Of a DNA stretch of 64,000 nucleotides, positions 18,532 to 26,800 are shown in pieces. The first letter of the stretch is position 1; each line of letters opens with the position of its first letter. Location of the stretch: contig NZ_CP012670.1 of NCBI RefSeq assembly GCF_004135735.1, forward strand, positions 3,493,501 to 3,557,500, written 5' to 3'. The translations under genes and the position numbers were made by a program. The notes below the pieces were generated by a model that had not been told where the DNA came from, made no database searches, and saw only the letters and a program-made list of their open reading frames with translations. Source of the DNA: Sorangium cellulosum. Lineage in GTDB: Bacteria > Myxococcota_A > Polyangia > Polyangiales > Polyangiaceae.

Positions 18532-20297
18532 TCCCCCTCGTCGAGCGGCGCACCCGTCTGCCCGTCCTCGCTCTGCCGGATCTCCTTGAGGAGGTTCTGG
18601 TCGTACTTCACCTCGCTGCCGATGGTCGACTTGAGCCGGCGGATGTACCCGACGAGCGCGTCGTTCTGCTTCGCCGCCCTCATCGCCGAGGTGTAGAACT
18701 CCCGGTCCTTCTCCCACTGCTCCTGGCTCGGGGAGGTCTTCTCCTTGAGCTGGATCACCGCGTAGCCGTTCTCCAGCGCCACGACGTCCTTGGGCAGATC
18801 GCCCGGCTTGTCGAGCTGGAAGGCGAGGCGCGCGGGCTCGGTGCTGTCCTTCGCGTCCGCGATGGGGGAGCCCGAGACGTTGAACGGCAGGCTCGTCTCG
18901 ATGGCGGGGCGGTTCGGGTGGTTCGCGAGCGTGTAGGGCGGCCGGGCCTCGCCGGGCTCCGGCTGGCCCGCGCCCTTGGCGCCGTCGCCCTTGCCCCCGT
19001 CGGCTCTCGCGCCCGGCGCGGCGGTCGCATTTCCCTTCGCGGGCGCGAGCTGGTCCAGGTACGCGCCGAGCGCGTCCTCCAGCGACTTGCCGCCCGCCGC
19101 GGCCGCGAGCACCTGCTTCGCCGCCTCCGCCGCGAGCCGCTCCGACTCGTGGGCGACGTAGAGCTCGCGCGCCGTCTCGTGCCGGCCGATCTTCTCGGCC
19201 TCGGCGTCCCTGGCGATCTGCTCGAGCTTGACCACATGGAAGCCGCTCTCGGTCTCGATGATGTCCGACACCTCGCCCGGCTTCATCGCGAGCAGCTCGT
19301 CCTCGACGGGCTTGGTGAGCCGGCCCTTGGTCACGCACCCGAGGTCGCCGCCGCGCGCCGCGCTCGGATCGTCGCTCGCGCTGCGCGCGACGTCCGCGAA
19401 GCGCTCGCCCTTCTTGAGCCGCTCGGCGGCCTTCTCGATGCGCTCCTTCGCGGCGGCCTTGGCCGCCTCCGGCCCGTCCCCGGACGCGGGGTCCACCTCG
19501 ACCAGGATGTCGCGCACCACGCGGCACTCGGGCTGATACTGCGCCTTGCGCCCCTCCCAGGCCTTGTCGAGCTCTTCCTTGTTGGCGTCCGCCCACGCCT
19601 GGACCGCCTTGTCCGAGGTGTCGACGACGAGATCGGTATAGAAGCGCCGGTCGAAGCGCACGTACGAGAGCGCCCGGGTGGATTTCTCGCGCGAGAACTG
19701 CTCGAACGCCTCGTTCTCGCCGACCCGGACCCGCGCGCGGATGAGGTCGCGCATCCGCGCGGCGAGGAGCTCCTTCTTCTGGTACTCGCGGAAGTCCGTC
19801 GGGCTCATCTTCGTGATGTTCCGGACTTGCCGCTCGTATTGCTTGGTGTCGAACTTCTTCGTCTGCCGGTTGCGGACATCGAGGTAGCGGATGAGGTTCT
19901 CCGGGAGGTTGAGCGCGTAACCGATCTGGCGGATCTTGTCCGCCGGGAGCGAGACACGCATCCTGCCCGCGACGAGCTCGGCCGTCAGCTCGTCGTCCGA
20001 GACGCTGATCCCGAGGCGCTCCGCGTCCTCGTTCAGCAGCCAGCGCTCGTACAGCCCCTCCGCCGTGAGCCGCCGGAGGCCCATCGCCCGGAGGCGATTC
20101 TCGTCGACGCTGCGCATGCTGAGCAGGTTCCTCGAGGCGTTGAACTCGATCGAGGAGATGCAGCTGCCGCTGACCTCGACGGCGCACGTGCTCCCGCTCG
20201 ACTGCACGGGGCCCGTGGCCGGGCGGAACTGGACGATGAAGACGACTGCGATCGCGATGACCACAGCGGCGCCGAAGATTTGGCTCAGTCTGTTCAC
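18528..20297 (-). CDS. PpiD/SurA-like membrane-anchored peptidyl-prolyl isomerase
   Basis: 589 residues from a GTG at 20297 preceded by GGGAGCG; an upstream TTG-type extension has no support. Residues about 8-25 (IFGAAVVIAIAVVFIVQF) form an N-terminal membrane anchor, as in PpiD. A SurA/PpiD-type N-terminal chaperone region follows (NLLSMRSVDENRLRAMG, ISVSDDEL). A parvulin (PpiC) rotamase domain lies about residues 255-360: VRDILVEV, FADVARSASDDPSAARGG, GDLGC, ESGFHVVKL. A second, weaker PpiC-like region occurs near the C terminus. It probably assists folding of exported proteins at the periplasmic face of the inner membrane. It is coupled to the M16 peptidase gene downstream. Confidence 0.85.
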   Translation of the reverse strand: MNRLSQIFGAAVVIAIAVVFIVQFRPATGPVQSSGSTCAVEVSGSCISSIEFNASRNLLSMRSVDENRLRAMGLRRLTAEGLYERWLLNEDAERLGISVSDDELTAELVAGRMRVSLPADKIRQIGYALNLPENLIRYLDVRNRQTKKFDTKQYERQVRNITKMSPTDFREYQKKELLAARMRDLIRARVRVGENEAFEQFSREKSTRALSYVRFDRRFYTDLVVDTSDKAVQAWADANKEELDKAWEGRKAQYQPECRVVRDILVEVDPASGDGPEAAKAAAKERIEKAAERLKKGERFADVARSASDDPSAARGGDLGCVTKGRLTKPVEDELLAMKPGEVSDIIETESGFHVVKLEQIARDAEAEKIGRHETARELYVAHESERLAAEAAKQVLAAAAGGKSLEDALGAYLDQLAPAKGNATAAPGARADGGKGDGAKGAGQPEPGEARPPYTLANHPNRPAIETSLPFNVSGSPIADAKDSTEPARLAFQLDKPGDLPKDVVALENGYAVIQLKEKTSPSQEQWEKDREFYTSAMRAAKQNDALVGYIRRLKSTIGSEVKYDQNLLKEIRQSEDGQTGAPLDEGE

Positions 20298-20426
20298 GAA
20301 GGGTTCGCTCCCGGGGCGTGCGCCGCTCGCTCCTCGAGCGGCCTCCCGCCTTGGCCTGGCGCGGCATAGCACGGCCTCGACGGCGTGTCTTTACGGCGGT
20401 CGAGAGCGAGGCTAGGGGCTCATGCC

Positions 20427-20936
20427 ATGGCTAGCTCGAAGTCACACCTCCCTGATTGCGGCCTGTACCTGACGACAAAGCCGCTCCCCGGACACGAGGA
20501 CAAGGTGCCTGCCGGCATCATCGTCTCCTTCCACAACCACTCGGAGAACGGCCTGCCGACGGTCACGACGCCCGATCACAACGTGCACAACCGCTGGCAC
20601 TTCCACGGCCCTGCCGTGGCGTTCCGTGGCACCACGTGGGCGGACTCGTTGCAGCGGCTCCCCGCCGAGGGGTTCTACACGCTCCGCAAGGAGCTCTCGT
20701 TCGACGGCGGCAGCTGGCCCAAGGGGACGCTGGTGCAGCTCGGCTACACGCAGGCGGGCATGCCTATCCTGTTCATCGCGCGGGTGCGGTCGCGGCTGCA
20801 GGAGAACGACCTCTTCTTCTCCGACAAGGGCGTTGGCATCAAGCGCGACCAGCTCTCGCTGCTCGAGCCGGTCTCCGTCTTCGAGGAGCCGAGCGACGGC
20901 TCCGGTCACAAGCCCGACCACGCCGAGGCGCACTGA
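20427..20936 (+). CDS. Conserved-looking small protein of unknown function, histidine-rich segment
   Basis: 169 residues. The ATG at 20427 has AGGGG about ten bases upstream. Composition is balanced and protein-like. A segment near residues 33-62 is rich in histidine (SFHNHSENG ... DHNVHNRWHFHG, six His), suggesting metal binding or a surface loop. The rest alternates predicted beta strands (TLVQLGYTQAGMPILFIARV) and ends in an acidic/His tail. There is no signal peptide or membrane segment. It is divergent from the PpiD-like gene. I do not recognise the family. Confidence 0.65.
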   Translation: MASSKSHLPDCGLYLTTKPLPGHEDKVPAGIIVSFHNHSENGLPTVTTPDHNVHNRWHFHGPAVAFRGTTWADSLQRLPAEGFYTLRKELSFDGGSWPKGTLVQLGYTQAGMPILFIARVRSRLQENDLFFSDKGVGIKRDQLSLLEPVSVFEEPSDGSGHKPDHAEAH

Positions 20937-20990
20937 GCGATCCGAACGCTCACGTCCACACTGAAATGTAGTCAAAAGCGAGCGAGCGGC

Positions 20991-21017
20991 TTGGCGGGTA
21001 CGGCGTGTGCTTGTAAT
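20991..21017 (+). promoter_or_regulatory. Sigma-70-like promoter of the PilZ gene
   Basis: TTGGCG (20991-20996) and TGTAAT (21012-21017) are separated by 15 bases, slightly short. Transcription would begin at about 21023-21026, at the GTG start itself. Together with the lack of a ribosome-binding site, this suggests a leaderless transcript. Confidence 0.4.
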
Positions 21018-21025
21018 TTTCCTTC

Positions 21026-21364
21026 GTGATTCGACGAAGAAGCCTCACTCCTCCGTCCCTCCAGGTCCCGGCCGACCTCTTCGCCAACCGTCGCAGGAGC
21101 GCCCGCCGTGAGCTCAGCGAGCGTGTCCGCCTGGAGACCGGCGAGCACGCGGTCCCGGGCTGGACGCTCAACGTGAGCGTGGGCGGGCTCCGGGCGGTGG
21201 TAGAAAATTCACTCGACCCCGGCACGGAGTTAACGGTGTGGATCGACGGTGGGGCGCCGCGATCAGGCCGGATCGTGTGGGTGCAGGACGAGCCCGACGG
21301 ATCGATCGTGGGCGTCTGCTTCCTGGACGACGGGGCCTCGACGCCATCGTTTCGGAGCGCGTGA
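21026..21364 (+). CDS. PilZ domain protein
   Basis: 112 residues, a stand-alone PilZ domain. The RxxxR-type motif is NRRRSARREL near residues 22-31. The second motif is WTLNVSVGGLRAV near 46-58, matching (D/N)xSxxG with Asn in the first position. In other proteins these residues bind cyclic di-GMP. The start is GTG with no Shine-Dalgarno sequence in the preceding TAATTTTCCTTC. It is a candidate cyclic di-GMP receptor acting on motility, pili or envelope functions. The target is not evident from the neighbours. Confidence 0.82.
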   Translation: MIRRRSLTPPSLQVPADLFANRRRSARRELSERVRLETGEHAVPGWTLNVSVGGLRAVVENSLDPGTELTVWIDGGAPRSGRIVWVQDEPDGSIVGVCFLDDGASTPSFRSA

Positions 21365-21476
21365 GCGCTCACCAGCGTGCCAGCGCGCCGCACCGTCTGT
21401 CGGCTTGACGAGACGCCCGCAATTTTGCGATGGATGGTCCTGCTGGCAGCTGGGGGTATCCGGAAACCAGCGGAAG

Positions 21477-21902
21477 ATGCCGACACCCGCGGAGATAAAG
21501 AAAGCCCTGCTCCAGGCCGGATTCGAGATTTACCGCACCCGGGTCGACGCCGTGCAGGTCGCCGAGCGGGTGCGGGAGAACCTTCTCATGGATTCGGGGA
21601 TCGTCGTGAGCGCCGAGCCGCTTCGGGTCGGCTTCGTCGTGCGGGCCCAGCGCAACGACTTTCCAGGCGCAGCGGAGTCGCAGCTCTTCGAGCGGGCGCG
21701 CGGGCTGGCCGAGTCCGCGATCGCGCGCGGGTACGCCGAGGGCGGAACCAACATCCGCCACGTCCGCGACCCCGGGGACGAGGAGCGGACGCTCGACACC
21801 TGGTGCGAGATCCAGTTCGAGAAGCCGGTGGCGTCGCTCGAGCTCGCCGTCAGCGAGGTGGGCTTCGCCCTCTCGCTGGAGAAGACCGTCCTGCCGCGGT
21901 GA
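21477..21902 (+). CDS. Uncharacterised small protein
   Basis: 141 residues from the ATG at 21477 (GGAAG abuts the start). The same frame is open upstream but overlaps the PilZ gene and looks non-coding. The protein begins MPTPAEIKKALLQAGFEIYR, continues with alternating strand and helix segments, and has one cysteine (TWCEIQF). No membrane segment or known motif is visible. It lies 11 bases upstream of the DinG-type helicase gene on the same strand, so the two are probably co-transcribed. Confidence 0.6.
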   Translation: MPTPAEIKKALLQAGFEIYRTRVDAVQVAERVRENLLMDSGIVVSAEPLRVGFVVRAQRNDFPGAAESQLFERARGLAESAIARGYAEGGTNIRHVRDPGDEERTLDTWCEIQFEKPVASLELAVSEVGFALSLEKTVLPR

Positions 21903-21912
21903 GCGGTCGCCG

Positions 21913-24030
21913 ATGTCGTCTGACCGAGCCGCGAGCCTGCTCGGGCCTTCCGGCCCGCTCGCGCGCGGCCTCGCAGGCTACGAGGACCGCGAGGGCCAGC
22001 TCGCGATGGCGCGCGCCGTCGAGCGGGCGCTCACCGAGGACCGCATCCTCCTCTGCGAGGCGGGCACCGGGACAGGCAAGACGCTCGCCTACCTGGTCCC
22101 CGCGATCCTGAGCGGGCGCAAGGTCGTCGTCTCGACCGCGACGAAGGCGCTCGAGGACCAGATCTTCACCAAGGATCTGCCGCTCGTGGCCGAGCACCTC
22201 CGGCTCGATCCGCGCGCGGCGCTGGTGAAGGGGCTCGGCAACTACCTCTGCCTGCGCCGCTTCAACGAGCTCCGCCACAGCCCCGGCGCGGGCGCCGGGC
22301 TCGCGGGGCGCTCGCTGCCGCTCCTCGAGGCGTGGGCGCAGGAGACCGAGATGGGCGACGTCGCGGAGCTCGCCCACCTCGCCGAGGGGGATCCGCTCTG
22401 GCGCGAGGTGGCGTCGTCCAGCGAGACGCGGCTCGGCGCCTCGTGCGAGTACTTCGACGGCTGCTTCGTCACGCGGATGAAGCGCGAGAGCGAGTCGGCG
22501 CGCCTGCTCATCGTCAACCATCACCTGTTCTTCGCGGACCTCGCGCTGAAGATCGCCGGGGCGCGCCGCGGCTTCGCCGGCGTCGGCGCGCTCCCGCCGT
22601 ACGACGCGGTCGTCTTCGACGAGGCGCACCAGCTCGAGGACATCGCGACCAGCTTCTTCGGCGTCCGCGTCTCGCGCGCCCGGGTCGACTCGATGCTCCG
22701 CGACGCGGACAGGGCGTTCATCACGTCCGGCCTGGCCGATCGCATCCTCGGGCGGGGCGAGGGGACGGCGCTCACGGCCGTGGTGCGCGAGGCCGCGGAC
22801 GCCCTCTTCGATCGCCTCGCGCTGCTCGGGGGCGCGACGGGCGCCGGGGATCGCGGCGACACCCGGGTCCCCCTCCCGAGGGACGCGTGGTCCGGCGAGC
22901 TGCTCGACGCCTACCACCGGCTCGACGACGTGCTCGAGGCGCTCGCGGGGTACGCGAGCGCGAACGCGGTCGGCGAGGCGGTGCAGCTCGTCGGCAACCG
23001 CGCCGCCCAGCTCCGGGACGACGCCGCGCGGATCGTCGACCCCGCGACGAACCAGGTCACGTGGATCGAGGTGCGCGGCCGCGCCGTCTCGTTCGGCGCG
23101 TCGCCGGTCGACCTCGGGCACATGCTCCGCGAGCACGTCATCGAGCGGATCGGCGCCGTGGTGCTGACGAGCGCCACGCTGACCACGGGCGGCTCCGCCG
23201 GCTCCGGGTTCCGCTTCCTCCGATCGCGGATGGGCCTCGACGAGGACGTGTCGGTGCCGGTCGACGAGCTCGAGGTCCCTTCGCCGTTCGATTATCCGAG
23301 CGCCGCGATGCTCTACACGCCGCGCGATCTCCCCGAGGCGACCGACGCGTCGTTCGTCGAGCGCGCGGCCGATCGGATGGCCGAGCTCATCGCGATCACG
23401 GGCGGCGGCGCGTTCGTCCTCTGCACCTCGAACCGCGCCATGAACGCGCTCGCCGCCGCGCTCCGCGTCCGGCTCGACCGCGCGGCCGCCCAGGCGAGGG
23501 CCGAGGGCGCCGGCGCGCCGCGGCCCAGGGCCCCGCTGCTCGTGCAGGGGGACGCGCCGAAGGGGACGCTGCTCCGCCGCTTCCGCGCCGAGCGGCACGC
23601 CGTCCTCGTCGCCACGATGAGCTTCTGGGAGGGGGTCGACGTGCCCGGCGAGGCGCTGCGCCTCGTGATCATCGAGAAGCTCCCGTTCGCGGTGCCCACC
23701 GATCCCGTCGTCGCCGCCCGGTGCGCGGCGATCGAGCAGGGCGGCGGCAACCCGTTCATCGCCTACAGCGTCCCGCAGGCCGCGATCACCCTGAAGCAGG
23801 GGTTCGGCCGGCTCATCCGCACGCGCACCGATCGCGGCATCGTCGCGATCCTGGACCGGAGGATCCGCACGCGCGGCTACGGCCGCGTGCTGCTCGACAG
23901 CCTGCCCGGCGCGCGCCGGACGGAGCGCATCGAGGACGTGCGCTCCTTCTGGGCTGCCGCCGCGCAGCCGCAGGCCGCGCAGCCGCAGCCCGAGGAGAGC
24001 GCGAGGGCGCCGGGCGACGCGCCGCCGTGA
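21913..24030 (+). CDS. DinG/Rad3-type (XPD-like) ATP-dependent DNA helicase
   Basis: 705 residues, normal for bacterial DinG/YoaA superfamily 2 helicases. Walker A EAGTGTGKT lies near residues 49-57, motif Ia STATKALEDQ near 75, DEAH box VVFDEAHQLED near 235, and the C-terminal motif VI QGFGRLIRTRTDRG near 625. The iron-sulfur region keeps Cys in NYLCLRR, in GASCEYF and in DGCFVTR, but the position that usually reads CLG before the second of these is RLG, so one of four expected ligands appears to be missing. It probably acts in repair or in removal of R-loops and G4 structures. It is co-directional with the preceding small gene. Confidence 0.88.
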   Translation: MSSDRAASLLGPSGPLARGLAGYEDREGQLAMARAVERALTEDRILLCEAGTGTGKTLAYLVPAILSGRKVVVSTATKALEDQIFTKDLPLVAEHLRLDPRAALVKGLGNYLCLRRFNELRHSPGAGAGLAGRSLPLLEAWAQETEMGDVAELAHLAEGDPLWREVASSSETRLGASCEYFDGCFVTRMKRESESARLLIVNHHLFFADLALKIAGARRGFAGVGALPPYDAVVFDEAHQLEDIATSFFGVRVSRARVDSMLRDADRAFITSGLADRILGRGEGTALTAVVREAADALFDRLALLGGATGAGDRGDTRVPLPRDAWSGELLDAYHRLDDVLEALAGYASANAVGEAVQLVGNRAAQLRDDAARIVDPATNQVTWIEVRGRAVSFGASPVDLGHMLREHVIERIGAVVLTSATLTTGGSAGSGFRFLRSRMGLDEDVSVPVDELEVPSPFDYPSAAMLYTPRDLPEATDASFVERAADRMAELIAITGGGAFVLCTSNRAMNALAAALRVRLDRAAAQARAEGAGAPRPRAPLLVQGDAPKGTLLRRFRAERHAVLVATMSFWEGVDVPGEALRLVIIEKLPFAVPTDPVVAARCAAIEQGGGNPFIAYSVPQAAITLKQGFGRLIRTRTDRGIVAILDRRIRTRGYGRVLLDSLPGARRTERIEDVRSFWAAAAQPQAAQPQPEESARAPGDAPP

Positions 24031-24040
24031 TGCGCGCGGT

Positions 24041-24121
24041 GGACGTCGCGCGTGCGACGTCCCGCCCTGGATCCACCCGGCGGACGTCGCGCGTGCGACG
24101 TCCTGCCCTGGATCCACCCGG
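24041..24121. repeat. Two tandem 40-41-bp units, each with a perfect hairpin
   Basis: The units 24041-24081 and 24082-24121 differ at one aligned base plus one extra base. Each starts with a perfect inverted repeat (GGACGTCGC, four-base loop GCGT, GCGACGTCC) and continues with GCCCTGGATCCACCCGG. They lie 10 bases after the helicase stop. They could be a REP-like element or a double terminator. Which one cannot be decided from one locus. Confidence 0.75.
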
Positions 24122-24371
24122 ACGCCCCGCCACCCGGCCCCGCTGTGACAGCGCCGACCTCGAGCCGTGTAAATCGGGAAAGGATGGTGTGCGAACACCC
24201 TGACGCGGTGCGAACGAAATTGCGCACTCAGGCGGTCGGACTACTCTATGGGGCGGTCGTGCCGAACGACCCCTGGTTTCCAGCGCAAACCGCGAGAGCG
24301 ACACCGCGAGTCGGGGCGACGTGGAGCGAAGCGTCGCCCGAGCTCGCGCTGAAAAAGAAAGGAGTCGAGTG
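24122..24371. other. Intergenic region before the dehydrogenase pair
   Basis: About 250 bases with lower GC than the neighbours, including GTGCGAAC twice. Open frames here lack coding character. The last 20 bases contain AAAGGAG, the ribosome-binding site of the following gene. Confidence 0.4.
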
Positions 24372-24944
24372 ATGAGCGAGCTCGTTGCGCACCTCCCCCT
24401 GATCTCCCTCGTCGTTGCCCTCGCAGCGCTCGCCCTCGCGCGCAGGTCGGCGTCGTCCCGGCCGTCGGCCCGCGCGCTGTCCGCGAAGGAGCGGGCGATC
24501 GCGGCGGCCTGCGCGGACGCGCTGTTTCCCCCGGGCGGCCCGATCCCGCTCTCTGGCACCGAGGCCGGCCTGGTCGAGTACATGGAACACCACGTCGCGC
24601 GCGCGCCGCGGCCGCTCCGGCCGTACTTGCGGCTGCTGCTCCACGCCGTCGAGCTCTCGCCCTGGGTCTTCGGCCCGCGCCGCGCCCGCTTCACGCGCCT
24701 CTCGCAGCGGGATCGCATCGCGGTGCTCGCGTCGATGGCGCAGAGCCGCATCTACCTCCGGCGGGTGACGTTCCTCTCGCTCCGGACGCTCCTGTCGATG
24801 GGATACCTCGCGAACGAGAAGGTCGCCTGCGCGATCGGCGTCGCCTGCTGCCCCGCTCCGTTCGAGCGCCGCGCCGAGCGAGCGGCGGCGCGCGCGGCCG
24901 TCGCCGTCGAGCCCCCGTCGCTCGCGCCGGGGGTGACCGCGTGA
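24372..24944 (+). CDS. Gluconate 2-dehydrogenase subunit 3-like small subunit
   Basis: 190 residues. The ATG at 24372 has AAAGGAG nine bases upstream. Residues about 6-24 are hydrophobic (PLISLVVALAALALA), a membrane anchor or uncleaved signal. The remainder resembles the small subunit of membrane-bound sugar/alcohol dehydrogenases: ALSAKERAIAAACADALFP, a helical core, then RLSQRDRIAVLASM. Such subunits pair with a GMC flavoprotein, and the next gene is one. The stop overlaps the GTG of that gene by four bases (GTGA). The pair probably forms a membrane-associated dehydrogenase. Confidence 0.65.
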   Translation: MSELVAHLPLISLVVALAALALARRSASSRPSARALSAKERAIAAACADALFPPGGPIPLSGTEAGLVEYMEHHVARAPRPLRPYLRLLLHAVELSPWVFGPRRARFTRLSQRDRIAVLASMAQSRIYLRRVTFLSLRTLLSMGYLANEKVACAIGVACCPAPFERRAERAAARAAVAVEPPSLAPGVTA

Positions 24945-26596
24945 AGCTACCCACCGTGGGAGGGGCGCTCCAGCCGGCGGGCCCCGGGCGGAGCGAGCGG
25001 CGATCGCTCGCCGCGGCCACGGCCCGCGCCGGTGACGAGAGGGGGGCGGTGGAGCCGCTCGCGCCCGGCGATCCGCGCGCCGGGGTGAAGGTGTTCGCCG
25101 ACTACGACGGCGAGGTCCGGGCGTCGTGCGAGGTGCTCGTCGTCGGCTCGGGTCCAGGCGGGTCGGTCGTCGCGAAGGAGCTCGCCGAGGCGGGGCGCGA
25201 CGTGATCCTCCTGGAGGAGGGCCCGCCGTTCGGGGTGGAGGATTTCCGGCAGGAGGCGGGCGAGTCGCTCGCGCGCACGCTGCGCGAAGGGGGGATGCGG
25301 GCCGCCCGCGGGCGCATGCTCATCCCGACCATGCAGGCGATCGCGCTCGGGGGCGGATCGGTGGTCAACTCCGCGATCTGCGCGCGCTCGCCCGCGTGGG
25401 TGTTCGACAAGTGGGCGGAGCGAACCGGGACCGCGTCGATCACCCTGGACGCGCTCCTGCCTCACTACCAGCGCGTCGAGCGCCTGCTCGGCGTCTCGCC
25501 CACGCCGATGGAGGTGCAGGGCGAGCGCAACCTGCGCTTCAAGCGCGGCTGCGACGCCCTCGGCCTGTCGAGCGAGCCGACCCACCGCAACGTGCGCGAC
25601 TGCCGCGGCTCCGGCGAGTGCTTCACCGGGTGCCGCAACCGCGCGAAGATGTCGACCGACGTCTCGTACGTTCCAGCCGCGATCCGGGCAGGCGCGCGCG
25701 TGCTCACCAGCGTGCGCGCCGAGCACCTGCTCCTCTCCGGCAGGCGAGCCACCGGCATGCGCGGTCGCACCATCGAGCCGTTCACCTGGCGGGAGGGGGC
25801 GCCGGTCGAGATCCGGGCCGAGCTGATCGTGCTCGCGGCGGGCTGCATGGCGACCCCGCTGATCCTGCTCCGCAGCGGCGCCGCGAGCTCCAGCGGCTAC
25901 GTCGGCAACGAGCTCCAGCTCCACCCAGGGCTCGCGATCATGGCGGTCTTCCCGGATCCCATCGACCCGTGGGAGGGCGCCACGCAGGGCTACCATTCGC
26001 TCCATTTCCTCGAGCAGGGCATCAAGCTCGAGGTCCTCTGGTCGCCCCCCGCCGTGCTCGCCGCGCGGTTCCCCGGCTTCGGGCACGACTACCAGCGTCA
26101 CCTCCGGACGTACCACCGCATGGCCCCGTTCGATGTGATCATCGCGGCAGAGCAGTCGCGCGGGACGGTCCGTCCGAAGCGCGGCGGCTGGGATCCCGAC
26201 GTGCGGTTCGACTACGCGCCGCGCGACGTCGAGAAGATCCAGCGCGGCCTGGGCATCCTGTCGGACATCTGCTGGGCGGCCGGCGCAGGCTCGATCCTGC
26301 CCGGGCTGCACGGCGTTCCCGACGAGCTGAGGTCGCCGGAAGAGGCAGAGATCCTGAAGAGCAAGCGGCTCGACGGCCGCGACACGATCACCGCAGCGAA
26401 CCACGCGTTCGGTACGGCGCGCATGTCGAGGCGATCGCGCGACGGTGTGGTCGACGAGGAGGGGCGCTGCCACGATCTGGACAACGTGTACGTCGCAGAC
26501 ACGAGCGTCTTCCCTGGAAGTCCGGCCGTGAATCCGATGCTCACGTGCATGGCGCTGGCCGATCGCATCGCGTGCGGCATCATCGATCGCTGGTGA
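24941..26596 (+). CDS. GMC family FAD-dependent oxidoreductase
   Basis: 551 residues. The Rossmann motif VLVVGSGPGGSVVAKELAEAG lies near residue 63 after an unusual 60-residue N-terminal extension. GGGSVVNSAIC near 140 is the second FAD-contact motif. The catalytic His is in AANHAFGTARM near 485, and the C-terminal motif is FPGSPAVNPMLT. A cysteine cluster CRGSGECFTGC near 223 matches the Cys-rich loop found in long-chain alcohol oxidase and gluconate-dehydrogenase-like members. The GTG start overlaps the small-subunit stop, supporting a two-subunit enzyme. The substrate (sugar, alcohol or sterol) is not determinable here. No cytochrome c subunit is adjacent. Confidence 0.9.
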   Translation: MKLPTVGGALQPAGPGRSERRSLAAATARAGDERGAVEPLAPGDPRAGVKVFADYDGEVRASCEVLVVGSGPGGSVVAKELAEAGRDVILLEEGPPFGVEDFRQEAGESLARTLREGGMRAARGRMLIPTMQAIALGGGSVVNSAICARSPAWVFDKWAERTGTASITLDALLPHYQRVERLLGVSPTPMEVQGERNLRFKRGCDALGLSSEPTHRNVRDCRGSGECFTGCRNRAKMSTDVSYVPAAIRAGARVLTSVRAEHLLLSGRRATGMRGRTIEPFTWREGAPVEIRAELIVLAAGCMATPLILLRSGAASSSGYVGNELQLHPGLAIMAVFPDPIDPWEGATQGYHSLHFLEQGIKLEVLWSPPAVLAARFPGFGHDYQRHLRTYHRMAPFDVIIAAEQSRGTVRPKRGGWDPDVRFDYAPRDVEKIQRGLGILSDICWAAGAGSILPGLHGVPDELRSPEEAEILKSKRLDGRDTITAANHAFGTARMSRRSRDGVVDEEGRCHDLDNVYVADTSVFPGSPAVNPMLTCMALADRIACGIIDRW

Positions 26597-26708
26597 TGTG
26601 CGCGCCGGCGTGTCACCACAGAGCTCAGCGACGCGGGGGGCATCACGACCGTTGCGCAGGGACGGCGTGTGAGGGGGGCCTTGCACCGAGAAGGAGGCAA
26701 CTCCCGAG

Positions 26709-26736
26709 TTGATGTGGGGCCCCCACGGGGTACAAG
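26709..26736 (+). promoter_or_regulatory. Sigma-70-like promoter of the sigma-54 response regulator
   Basis: TTGATG (26709-26714) and TACAAG (26731-26736) are 16 bases apart, with a predicted start near 26743. The spacer contains a GTGGGG/CCCCAC inverted repeat. Confidence 0.35.
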
Positions 26737-26800
26737 TTCATCGGCACCTTTCGTATCGCACGGGGCCGAGCCGTCCGTCCGCTGAGCTGGGAGGGAAGCT

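Noticed and set aside
17236..20367. A single fused foldase-peptidase protein in one long frame
   Set aside because: The M16 part and the PpiD-like part are in different registers; the ATGA overlap shows two separate coupled genes.
24052..24372. Small plus-strand open frame ending at the start of the dehydrogenase small-subunit gene
   Set aside because: It begins inside the hairpin repeats and has no Shine-Dalgarno sequence; only its last bases look real, because they hold the ribosome-binding site of the next gene.
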